A DNA stretch of 64,000 nt from Lewinellaceae bacterium (lineage in GTDB: Bacteria; Bacteroidota; Bacteroidia; Chitinophagales; Saprospiraceae): contig JACJYB010000001.1 in the NCBI GenBank assembly GCA_020636355.1, forward strand, positions 434,001 through 498,000, written 5' to 3'. Below the pieces are notes generated by a model. It saw only the letters and a program-made list of their open reading frames with translations, was not told the origin of the DNA and did not search any database. The position numbers were made by a program, and so were the translations under genes. This document shows positions 43,495 to 51,040 of the stretch, one piece after another (within the stretch, counting starts at the first letter, position 1; every line of letters begins with the position of its first letter).

Positions 43495-45633
43495 TTAATT
43501 GGATGTTGGTACGGCTCCGGTGGAAGGCTTGATGTCCGTTCCCAACCGTTGCAAATAAGCGATTAATGCAACTATTTCCTTGGTCGCAAGATTCTCTGTT
43601 TCAATGCCGTCTTTCTTCAGGGATGCGGCAATATCCTGTGCCTGTTTGATCAAATCGTCGTTTGCCTTCTCGGCATATCCTTTCGGATACGGTACGCCAA
43701 GGCTCTGAAGCGTCTTAATCTTGGCTGCTGTATAGGTAAGATCCAGGTCCCGACGTGCCAGCCAGGGGTATGGAGGCATAATGGAACCAGCGCTCATGCT
43801 TTCAGGGTCCATCATGTGATAATAGTGCCAGCTGTCTGGATATTTTCCTCCCTCCCGTTGCAGATCCGGTCCGGTACGCTTGGAACCCCACAGAAATGGA
43901 TGATCGTAGACGAATTCACCCGATTTGGAATATTCACCATAACGCTCGGTTTCCGATCTGAAAGGACGGATCATCTGTGAATGACAACCTAGACACCCTT
44001 CCCGGATGTAAATATCGCGGCCCTGCAGTTCAAGCGGGGTATAGGGCTTGACGGAGGCAATTTTCGGAATATTGCTGCCAATGGTCAACATCGGGATGAT
44101 TTCGACCATACCGCCGATCAGGATCAGTATGGCGCTGGCGATAAGCATCTGGATGGGCTTGCGTTCGATCCATTTATGCCAATATTCACCAGCATGGGCG
44201 ACGTACTCTTCCCGGGCAGGAGCCTCGGCAGCCTCGTTGGCGATCAGGTGACCGGATTTTGCCGTCTTCCAGAGGTTAATCAGCATCAGGATGACACCAC
44301 TGAAATACAGGGTTCCGCCAAATGCACGGATCATGTACATCGGTATGATCTGAGTTACGGTCTCCAGGAAACTTCCATACTGCAGAAAGCCTTCCGGGGT
44401 AAACTGTTTCCACATCAAACTTTGGGTCCATCCGGCCCAGTAAAGTGGCAATGCATAAAAGACAATACCCAACGTCGAAATCCAGAAGTGAGCATTCGCC
44501 ATTTTGACAGAGTGCAGTTTGGTATTGTACAATCTTGGTATTAACCAGTATAAGATTCCAAAGGTCAGCAGACCATTCCATCCCAGCGTTCCAATATGTA
44601 CGTGACCAATGGTCCAGTCGGTGTAGTGGCTAATGGCGTTGATGGATTTAATGGAAAGCATTGGGCCTTCGAATGTGGACATACCGTAGGCGGCAACGGC
44701 CACCACCATCATTTTCAGAATTGGGTCATCGCGTACACGATCCCACGCGCCACGCAGTGTCAATAGTCCATTGAGCATACCACCCCAGGACGGAGCAATC
44801 AGCATGATCGAGAACACGGTACCCAGGGACTGGGCCCAGTCAGGCAACGAGGTATACAACAAATGGTGTGGGCCCGCCCAGATGTAGATGAAAATCAATG
44901 CCCAAAAGTGGACGATCGATAGTTTATAGGAGTAAACCGGGCGATTTGCAGCCTTTGGCATGAAATAATACATCAGCCCGAGGTAAGGTGTTGTCAGGAA
45001 GAAGGCGACTGCGTTGTGCCCGTACCACCACTGCACAAGGGCATCCTGTACACCCGCAAAGACCGGGTAGGACTTGATCCAGCTCCAGGGATACTCCAGG
45101 TTATTGACTACGTGCAAGACAGTCACTGTAATCCAAGTGGCAATGTAAAACCAGATAGCCACGTAGAGGTGATTCTCTCTCCGTTTCAGGATGGTGCCAA
45201 ACATATTCAAGCCGAAGACGATCCATACCAGGGCTATGGCGATGTCTATCGGCCATTCCAACTCGGCATATTCTTTGGCTGAGGTAATCCCAAAAGGTAG
45301 GGTTAATGCGGCGGATACGATGATCAGCTGCCATCCCCAGAAGTGGATTTTTGACAGCATGTCACTAAACATCCTGGTTTTCAGCAAGCGCTGCAAGCTG
45401 TAATACACACCCATGAAAATACCGTTGCCGACAAATGCAAAAATAGCAGCATTGGTGTGCAGGGGACGCAACCGGCCGAAGGTCAGCTCAGGCCCCATGT
45501 TTAGTCCCGGGGTGAAAATCTGGAATGCAATGAGCACGCCCACCAGCATCCCCACCAATCCCCAGATGGCGGTTGCAACGGCGAAATTACGCACGATCCC
45601 GTTGTCGTAGTTGAATTGTTCGATCTTTCCCAT
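43495..45633 (-). CDS. ccoNO: Fused cbb3 oxidase catalytic subunit CcoN and cytochrome CcoO
   Basis: 712 residues. The CcoN half (about 1-480) has twelve membrane helices with haem/CuB ligands in RPLHTNAAIFAFVGN, VQWWYGHNAVAFFLTTPYLG, GPHHLLYTSLPD and TIGHVHIGTLGWNG. A membrane helix and the CcoO domain follow: IREGCLGCHSQMIRPFRSE (haem c), WGSKRTGPDLQREGGKYPD and SIMPPYPWLA (axial Met). Separate in most bacteria, CcoN and CcoO are fused in Bacteroidota, as here. This is the high-affinity terminal oxidase reducing oxygen and pumping protons. Confidence 0.96.
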   Translation of the reverse strand: MGKIEQFNYDNGIVRNFAVATAIWGLVGMLVGVLIAFQIFTPGLNMGPELTFGRLRPLHTNAAIFAFVGNGIFMGVYYSLQRLLKTRMFSDMLSKIHFWGWQLIIVSAALTLPFGITSAKEYAELEWPIDIAIALVWIVFGLNMFGTILKRRENHLYVAIWFYIATWITVTVLHVVNNLEYPWSWIKSYPVFAGVQDALVQWWYGHNAVAFFLTTPYLGLMYYFMPKAANRPVYSYKLSIVHFWALIFIYIWAGPHHLLYTSLPDWAQSLGTVFSIMLIAPSWGGMLNGLLTLRGAWDRVRDDPILKMMVVAVAAYGMSTFEGPMLSIKSINAISHYTDWTIGHVHIGTLGWNGLLTFGILYWLIPRLYNTKLHSVKMANAHFWISTLGIVFYALPLYWAGWTQSLMWKQFTPEGFLQYGSFLETVTQIIPMYMIRAFGGTLYFSGVILMLINLWKTAKSGHLIANEAAEAPAREEYVAHAGEYWHKWIERKPIQMLIASAILILIGGMVEIIPMLTIGSNIPKIASVKPYTPLELQGRDIYIREGCLGCHSQMIRPFRSETERYGEYSKSGEFVYDHPFLWGSKRTGPDLQREGGKYPDSWHYYHMMDPESMSAGSIMPPYPWLARRDLDLTYTAAKIKTLQSLGVPYPKGYAEKANDDLIKQAQDIAASLKKDGIETENLATKEIVALIAYLQRLGTDIKPSTGAVPTSN

Positions 45634-45636
45634 TCC

Positions 45637-45831
45637 TTAAGGTTTGTTAACGGTTGTAGAATTGTTATCGATTGATGTAGAATTTTCGGGTTTTTTATCG
45701 TCCCAGAGGATGCGGACGCTTGGGGTGTATTCGTCGTCGTATTGACCGCTGCGTACGGCCCAGAAAAATGCAGCAAGAAAGCCGCCTGCAACTATAAGAC
45801 TAATGCCTATAAGCAAAAATATCACCCCCAT
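45637..45831 (-). CDS. ccoS: cbb3 oxidase maturation protein CcoS
   Basis: 64 residues. One helix (IFLLIGISLIVAGGFLAAFF) followed by WAVRSGQYDDEYTPSVRILWDD, the CcoS signature 'W...sGQydD...p..riL.dd'. It is needed for cofactor insertion into the catalytic subunit. Placed directly upstream of ccoNO (3 bp), downstream of ccoI. Confidence 0.92.
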   Translation of the reverse strand: MGVIFLLIGISLIVAGGFLAAFFWAVRSGQYDDEYTPSVRILWDDKKPENSTSIDNNSTTVNKP

Positions 45832-45886
45832 ACAGCTGAATTTAAATGCAAGATAGAGTGCATATATTTATTAAATGTGACATTAC

Positions 45887-48355
45887 TCACGTTGAAAATT
45901 GATATAAATCATCCACTTTCGTTTGGACCCAATCCGCTTGTGGCAGTTCATTTAATTTCATTATCCTGAACAATAATGTGCTGGCAGAAAGGCCATATAA
46001 GACCATAGTCACGCTGCTTATCGGCATCAGAACGGCGGCAACCAGCGGAGATAACATTCCCTGCACTGCAAAACTTAGTCCGACCACATTATATAACAAA
46101 GCCAGAAAATAAGCACCAAAAACGACCCGCCGACTTAAACGGGTGTACTGGATTAATTGCGGAAGGTAAGGAAAAAGACCATTGTGGATAATAGCATCGG
46201 AGGCTGGTGTAAAATTATTAATGTCCTCCGTGATCACCAGACCTACCTCACTGGCTTGTAAAGCGCCGGCGTCATTAATGCCATCGCCGATCATCATCAC
46301 CCGTTGTTCTGCGTCCTGCAGGGCACGGATGTATTCCAATTTATCTTTTGGCTTCTGGTTAAACAGGATCGTGCTTGCGGCCGGAAAGACCGAACGGATC
46401 CTCCTTAACTCCCGGTCTCCGTCGCCGGAAAGCAGGGAAAGCTGATAATCCCGGGCCAGCACCTTGATGGTTTTCCTCCAGGAAGCGCGGTACCTCGATT
46501 CGTACAGGTAATTGCCCCGGTAAGTGCCGTCTATGGAAATGTGAACGCTTTGCTTGCCATTTGAGCCAGGATTTGGAGCTCCTGTCCAGTTTGCCGATCC
46601 GATTCGCACCACCTGACCGGCTACCCTGGCGGTTACACCCTGCCCGGGCTCCTCCCGAAAATCTTCGGTGCTGCCCAGCTGGTACTTATTGAGGTAAAGG
46701 TCCAGCTGGTGGCTGAGTGGATGGGTGGAGGCATGGGCTACCGAACGTACCAGAACAGACTCTGCTTCGCTCAGTGGTGTGCCATGGAACAGGATGTGAT
46801 AATCATTTACAGCGGTCAGCGTCCCGGTTTTGTCGAAAACGATATGCGTTAAGCGCTGGATCTCTTCAATGATCCGCGTGCTGCGCAGATACATGTTTTT
46901 ATCCGCCAGTAAGCGCATGACATTACCATAGGTAAAAGGGATTGCCAGTGCTAGTGCACAAGGACAGGCGATGATCAGCACCGATGTGACGGTGACCAGC
47001 GCCATGTTTAAATCCTTGCCTGACCAATACAGGAAGGTAATGCCGGCGATGGTCAGGATGGCAACCGTAAAATAGGTGCCGATCTGATCCGCTAGCCGAT
47101 GGTCGCGCGTTTCTTTCTTTTGGGTAAAGGCACGGTCTTCCCAAAGTTGTAGTAAGTAGCTCTGTCCGACGGCCTTCGTAACCTGAATTTCAATGGGGCT
47201 GCCGATTTGTTTCCCTCCCGCATATAAGGTGTCCCCGGCCCGTTTAAAGACCGGATCGGATTCTCCGGTAACAAAACTGTAATCGATTTGCGTGGCTGGC
47301 GTAAGGAGGATGCCATCTGCCGGGATCAGCTGATTGTTCTTGATCTGAATGCGCTGTCCTGGCTCCACTTTTGAAAGCGGGATGGTAGTCCAGCGGTCTT
47401 CTTGCCATACCGAAATGGCAATGGGAAAATAGGACTTGTAATCGCGGTCAAAGGATAAGTGGTGAAAGGTCTTCTGTTGAAACCATTTGCCGATCAGAAG
47501 GAAAAAAACCAGCCCGGCCAGGCTATCCATATAACCGCTGCCATAATTTCCAAAAATATCGATGGTGCTGCGCACAAACAAGGCGATGATACCAAGGGTG
47601 ATGGGTACATCCATGTTCAGCCCGCCATTCTTAACCCCGTGCCAAGCGGATTTAAGATAGTCCTGTGCACCGAATAACAGAACGGGTAGCCCAAGTCCCC
47701 AATTCAGGTAATTGAACCAGCGGCTGGCCTGGTCGCCTTCGATGCCCAGGTATTCCGGGAAACTGAGCAACATAATGTTGCCAAAACAAAAACCAGCTAC
47801 GCCAAGTTGGTAATATAATTTCCGGGGAACGACCGGTAACTTTTTTTCTTCCAGTTGGCCCATGTTCAACGAGGGCGCATAGCCTATGTGTTCCAGCATT
47901 TCGGCAATCCTGCGCAGCGTGACCTGGGTAGGGTCATAATGGATCGTCACTTTCTTACGTAAGAAATCGACCTGCGAACGGCTTACTCCGGGAACTAATT
48001 TATAGAGATGCTCTAACAGCCAGATACAAGATGCGCAATGGATGGCAGGCAAATGAAAAGTAACTTTGATCAGGTGACTGCTGGCATAGTCAATGATCTT
48101 TTGCTGAATTTCCGGTTCGTCCAGAAAGGCATAATCCGTAGCTTCCCGCACCCGCTGATTGATGCCTGGAGACTGCTGAATCTTGTAATATTCCTGTAGA
48201 TTATTGTCGTGGAGGATTTGATAGACCCACTGGCAGCCTTCGCAACAGAAGTCCAGATCATTATGCACAATATGCGTCGTGTCGCATGCCTCCCCACAGT
48301 GCACACAAGTTGGTTTTCGCTCTGAAACGCTGATTTCAACAGGCGATTCTTTCAT
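45887..48355 (-). CDS. ccoI: cbb3-type copper-translocating P1B ATPase
   Basis: 822 residues from the ATG at 48355; a GTG at 48400 is an alternative. The N-terminus has a Cys-rich segment (CVHCGEACDT, FCCEGCQWVYQ) and a heavy-metal-associated domain with AIHCASCIWLLEHLYK. Eight membrane helices follow, with the metal-site CPCALALAIP motif, the phosphorylation motif VFDKTGTLTAV, the TGESDP actuator loop, and MIGDGINDAGAL. This is a CcoI-type exporter supplying copper to the cbb3 oxidase. It leads the operon and faces an Fnr-like palindrome. Confidence 0.95.
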   Translation of the reverse strand: MKESPVEISVSERKPTCVHCGEACDTTHIVHNDLDFCCEGCQWVYQILHDNNLQEYYKIQQSPGINQRVREATDYAFLDEPEIQQKIIDYASSHLIKVTFHLPAIHCASCIWLLEHLYKLVPGVSRSQVDFLRKKVTIHYDPTQVTLRRIAEMLEHIGYAPSLNMGQLEEKKLPVVPRKLYYQLGVAGFCFGNIMLLSFPEYLGIEGDQASRWFNYLNWGLGLPVLLFGAQDYLKSAWHGVKNGGLNMDVPITLGIIALFVRSTIDIFGNYGSGYMDSLAGLVFFLLIGKWFQQKTFHHLSFDRDYKSYFPIAISVWQEDRWTTIPLSKVEPGQRIQIKNNQLIPADGILLTPATQIDYSFVTGESDPVFKRAGDTLYAGGKQIGSPIEIQVTKAVGQSYLLQLWEDRAFTQKKETRDHRLADQIGTYFTVAILTIAGITFLYWSGKDLNMALVTVTSVLIIACPCALALAIPFTYGNVMRLLADKNMYLRSTRIIEEIQRLTHIVFDKTGTLTAVNDYHILFHGTPLSEAESVLVRSVAHASTHPLSHQLDLYLNKYQLGSTEDFREEPGQGVTARVAGQVVRIGSANWTGAPNPGSNGKQSVHISIDGTYRGNYLYESRYRASWRKTIKVLARDYQLSLLSGDGDRELRRIRSVFPAASTILFNQKPKDKLEYIRALQDAEQRVMMIGDGINDAGALQASEVGLVITEDINNFTPASDAIIHNGLFPYLPQLIQYTRLSRRVVFGAYFLALLYNVVGLSFAVQGMLSPLVAAVLMPISSVTMVLYGLSASTLLFRIMKLNELPQADWVQTKVDDLYQFST
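45899..45912. promoter_or_regulatory. Fnr/Crp-like palindromic site upstream of ccoS
   Basis: TTGATATAAATCAT resembles the Fnr consensus TTGAT-N4-ATCAA at nine of ten positions. It lies within the last codons of ccoI, 74 bp upstream of the ccoS ATG (centre to start). Being inside coding sequence, it might be coincidental; pairing with the site at 48413 raises its credibility. Confidence 0.45.
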
Positions 48356-48412
48356 GGCTGCAAAAATCTCTTGAAGATGTCTATCGAAGTTTGACGGCAC
48401 TCAAATTACAAA

Positions 48413-48426
48413 ATGATTTAAATCAT
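48413..48426. promoter_or_regulatory. Fnr/Crp-like palindrome in the ccoI / reductase divergent spacer
   Basis: ATGATTTAAATCAT is a perfect 14-bp palindrome in the spacer between divergent ccoI and the reductase gene. It matches Fnr's TTGAT-N4-ATCAA except for the outermost base on each side. Oxygen-responsive Fnr-family proteins commonly control cbb3 genes. A second inverted repeat (GGTAAA-N4-TTTACC) lies at 48443-48458. Confidence 0.6.
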
Positions 48427-48442
48427 CCGGTAATCGACCAAT

Positions 48443-48458
48443 GGTAAATAATTTTACC
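48443..48458. promoter_or_regulatory. Second inverted repeat in the divergent spacer
   Basis: GGTAAA-TAAT-TTTACC, six-base arms with a 4-nt centre, 27 bp before the reductase ATG. A wider CCGGTAA...TTACCGG pair (48427-48433 and 48454-48460) surrounds it. It could be an operator or a short stem in the mRNA leader; no known family match. Confidence 0.35.
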
Positions 48459-48484
48459 GGCTGAAATTTGAAAGACTGCATTAC

Positions 48485-49513
48485 ATGATCCAGACTGACC
48501 TTATTATCATAGGCGCCGGCCCGGTAGGTCTATTTACTGTTTTTGAAGCAGGGTTACTTAAACTTCGTTGTCATCTGATTGATATCCTCCCACAACCCGG
48601 TGGACAATTGAATGAGATTTATCCCAAGAAACCAATTTACGATATACCGGGATTGCCTTCTATCCTGGCAAAAGATTTAACAACCAATTTATTGGAACAA
48701 ATTCAACCATTCGATCCGGGCTTTAGTCTGGGCGAGCGAGCCGAAACCCTAGAAAAAACAGATGAGGGAGAATGGCAAATAACAACCAATGAAGGAACGG
48801 TTGTACGGGGCAAAGTGGTTGTTTTAGCAGCCGGACTCGGTTCCTTCGAGCCCCGAAAGCCACCTATCCCCGGTCTCCCCCGGTTTGAAGGTAAAGGCGT
48901 AGACTATTTTGTGAAAGATCCTGAAAAATACCGTGACAAAGACATTCTCATTGCAGGTGGTGGTGATTCGGCGCTGGATTGGACTCTGGACCTGGTGGAT
49001 ATCGCCCGGTCGGTTACCCTTGTACATCGCAGAACCGAATTTCGCGGAGCACCGGACAGCATCGAGAAAATGTTGAAGCTGGCTGAAGCCGGGCGGGTTA
49101 ACTTAAGGAGAAATGCGCAGGTAACCGATGTCCTGGGGGACGATGACGGACTAAAACAAGTGATCATCTCCAGCGAGGAGTTCGGCGAATTTGGTCAGGA
49201 CATCGACTATTTTATTCCATTATTTGGCCTGACACCCAAACTTGGGCCGATAGAGAATTGGGGTTTGGAAACAACCAAAGAAGGGATTCGGGTTAGTCTG
49301 CCTTATTATGAAACCAATGTGCCGGGCATATTTGCAGTAGGTGACAGTAATACTTATGAAGGGAAGCTGAAGCTGATCCTGTGCGGCTTCCACGAAGCGA
49401 CTCTGATGGTGCAAAGAGCTTTTCAATACATTCACCCGGACAAAAAGCTGAGTTTTAAATACACGACGGTAATGGGTGAGCAGGGACTATTGCAAAAAGC
49501 GCAGTCGCTATGA
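48485..49513 (+). CDS. Thioredoxin-reductase-like ferredoxin-NADP(+) reductase (paralogue 2)
   Basis: 342 residues. Same architecture as the copy at 14839: IIGAGPVGLFTVFEAGLLKL, GGQLNEIYPKKPIYDIPGLP, LIAGGGDSALDWTLDLV, TLVHRRTEFRG and GIFAVGDSNTYEGKLKLILCG. Lacks a redox-active CxxC, as expected for FNR. Its stop codon overlaps the ferredoxin ATG (ATGA), so it probably reduces, or is reduced by, that ferredoxin. It is divergent from the cbb3 operon across a spacer with an Fnr-like palindrome, suggesting joint oxygen-dependent control. Confidence 0.92.
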   Translation: MIQTDLIIIGAGPVGLFTVFEAGLLKLRCHLIDILPQPGGQLNEIYPKKPIYDIPGLPSILAKDLTTNLLEQIQPFDPGFSLGERAETLEKTDEGEWQITTNEGTVVRGKVVVLAAGLGSFEPRKPPIPGLPRFEGKGVDYFVKDPEKYRDKDILIAGGGDSALDWTLDLVDIARSVTLVHRRTEFRGAPDSIEKMLKLAEAGRVNLRRNAQVTDVLGDDDGLKQVIISSEEFGEFGQDIDYFIPLFGLTPKLGPIENWGLETTKEGIRVSLPYYETNVPGIFAVGDSNTYEGKLKLILCGFHEATLMVQRAFQYIHPDKKLSFKYTTVMGEQGLLQKAQSL

Positions 49514-49827
49514 TTCAAATAAACATTGTAGATCGTGAGGGAGTCGAGCATACCCTGGAAGCTCCCACGGATATGCATATGAATATCATGGAGCTGTGCA
49601 AGGCCTATGAATTTCCGGTTAAAGGGACTTGTGGGGGGATGGCCATGTGCTCGACCTGCCATGTATACGTGCTCTCAGACACCCCTTTGCCAGAAATGGG
49701 TGCGGAGGAAGAAGAAATGCTGGACCAGGCTTTTTTTGTAGACGCCCGCAGCCGGTTAGGTTGCCAACTGATGATTAACGAAGCCATGGACGGACTCCAA
49801 CTTCAGTTGGCTCCGGAAAGTGACTGA
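49510..49827 (+). CDS. 2Fe-2S ferredoxin, adrenodoxin-like
   Basis: 105 residues. Cluster ligands lie in the GTCGGMAMCSTCHVYV segment (C-x5-C-x2-C) plus a distal Cys in LGCQLM, the ISC/adrenodoxin spacing. The acidic patch EMGAEEEEMLD is the usual partner-binding surface. It is translationally coupled to the preceding reductase, so the pair probably forms an NADPH-ferredoxin electron chain. Possible acceptors include iron-sulfur biogenesis or a monooxygenase; no specific one is in view. Confidence 0.92.
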   Translation: MIQINIVDREGVEHTLEAPTDMHMNIMELCKAYEFPVKGTCGGMAMCSTCHVYVLSDTPLPEMGAEEEEMLDQAFFVDARSRLGCQLMINEAMDGLQLQLAPESD

Positions 49828-49843
49828 AAGCTTATCGTATCCT

Positions 49844-50881
49844 TCACTCGAATTTCAGGTAATAATCAAAAAAAGGAAGCATTTGCTGAGGAATGCGTCC
49901 ATCCTTGGTGTAAATACCACTGGTGTGGGTTCCAATGTATTCTTCAGCGAAATGTGTGATTCCCACATTTTCCAGTCGTTCACTGAACATCCTGCACTGT
50001 TGGGTAAATCGTTCACCGGAATTGCGTCCCCAATCCAGCTTGATTGCCTTTAATTTTTGCAGATTTTGCAGATGACTGTCAATCATGTGAACCGGCATAT
50101 TCGCATACCATTTATGCAGTACCTCAGGATGGACAATCAGGCTGTCCCCTGCATACTCAAAGGGTATGTCGCAATAAAATGGAGGCCTTTGCGGATTCGG
50201 CGACCAGGACTTCGCGAAGGCCAGGATGACCTGTCCAAAATAGGTCTTTTTTACATCCTCCAGGGTGCGCGCAGCGGACAACTCACGGTACGTTTCACTA
50301 TTAGGACCATATTCACGGACGATGGTGAGGGCGCCGGGGCTTAGTGCATAAACACTGCTAAAGGTTTCCGGATGGTCCATGGCGATCTTCAGCGCGCCAT
50401 ATCCGCCCATACTATGACCGGTAATGCCCCGGCTGTCCCGGTCAGGGAGTGTACGAAAATGCTGGTCTATGTATGCAACAAGGTCAATGGCCGTAAAATC
50501 TTCCCATTGACCATAAAGACTTGAATTACTGTAAAAACTACCCTCATAAGAGGTTTTTTCATCGGGAATGACCAGGATGAAGGGCCTGATTCGTTGGGTG
50601 GCGATGGCAAAATCAAGGATTCCGGCTATGGGTTTGAGCATATTGGCGTCTCCGAAAAATCCATGTAGGAAATAGATCACCGGATAGCGTATACCGGAAT
50701 TTTTATAACCTGGTGGCAAATAGACCGCTACTGCCCGGGTGGTATGTTCCCCCATGTTGTTTTCCAGTGATTTCGAATGAAGGGAATCCAGCTGCACGGT
50801 GCCAGCCGGATACTGAGCCAAGCCATAGCTTGCTACCACCAATGTCAGATAAGTACCTAAGAGCCACCTTTTCATTTTCAT
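49844..50881 (-). CDS. Secreted esterase, alpha/beta hydrolase (esterase D/antigen 85-like)
   Basis: 345 residues from the ATG at 50881 (MKMKRWLLGTYLTLVVASYG, signal peptide). IRYPVIYFLHGFFGDANML is the strand-turn near residue 70; the nucleophile elbow GITGHSMGGYGALKIA is near residue 165; further conserved segments include TFSSVYALSPGAL. Similar to secreted esterases acting on feruloyl or other acyl esters. A 12-bp palindrome (ATGAGCGCTCAT) sits upstream at 50907-50918. It is convergent with the ferredoxin gene. Confidence 0.88.
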   Translation of the reverse strand: MKMKRWLLGTYLTLVVASYGLAQYPAGTVQLDSLHSKSLENNMGEHTTRAVAVYLPPGYKNSGIRYPVIYFLHGFFGDANMLKPIAGILDFAIATQRIRPFILVIPDEKTSYEGSFYSNSSLYGQWEDFTAIDLVAYIDQHFRTLPDRDSRGITGHSMGGYGALKIAMDHPETFSSVYALSPGALTIVREYGPNSETYRELSAARTLEDVKKTYFGQVILAFAKSWSPNPQRPPFYCDIPFEYAGDSLIVHPEVLHKWYANMPVHMIDSHLQNLQKLKAIKLDWGRNSGERFTQQCRMFSERLENVGITHFAEEYIGTHTSGIYTKDGRIPQQMLPFFDYYLKFE

Positions 50882-50906
50882 TTCTTTTGATTCTTTAATA
50901 TACATT

Positions 50907-50918
50907 ATGAGCGCTCAT
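50907..50918. promoter_or_regulatory. 12-bp palindrome upstream of the esterase gene
   Basis: ATGAGCGCTCAT is a perfect palindrome 26 bp upstream of the chosen esterase start. It may be an operator, but a single occurrence proves nothing. Confidence 0.25.
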
Positions 50919-51040
50919 TCCTGAAATGATCTTACCGCAGGTAGGCTTCTGAAGCAGGCGATTGCTCATAAATCGTCGCTTAACGAGGAAATACCGGGAA
51001 GGATAATTTTTTAACTTGTGGGGATATCAAACCGTCTGAT

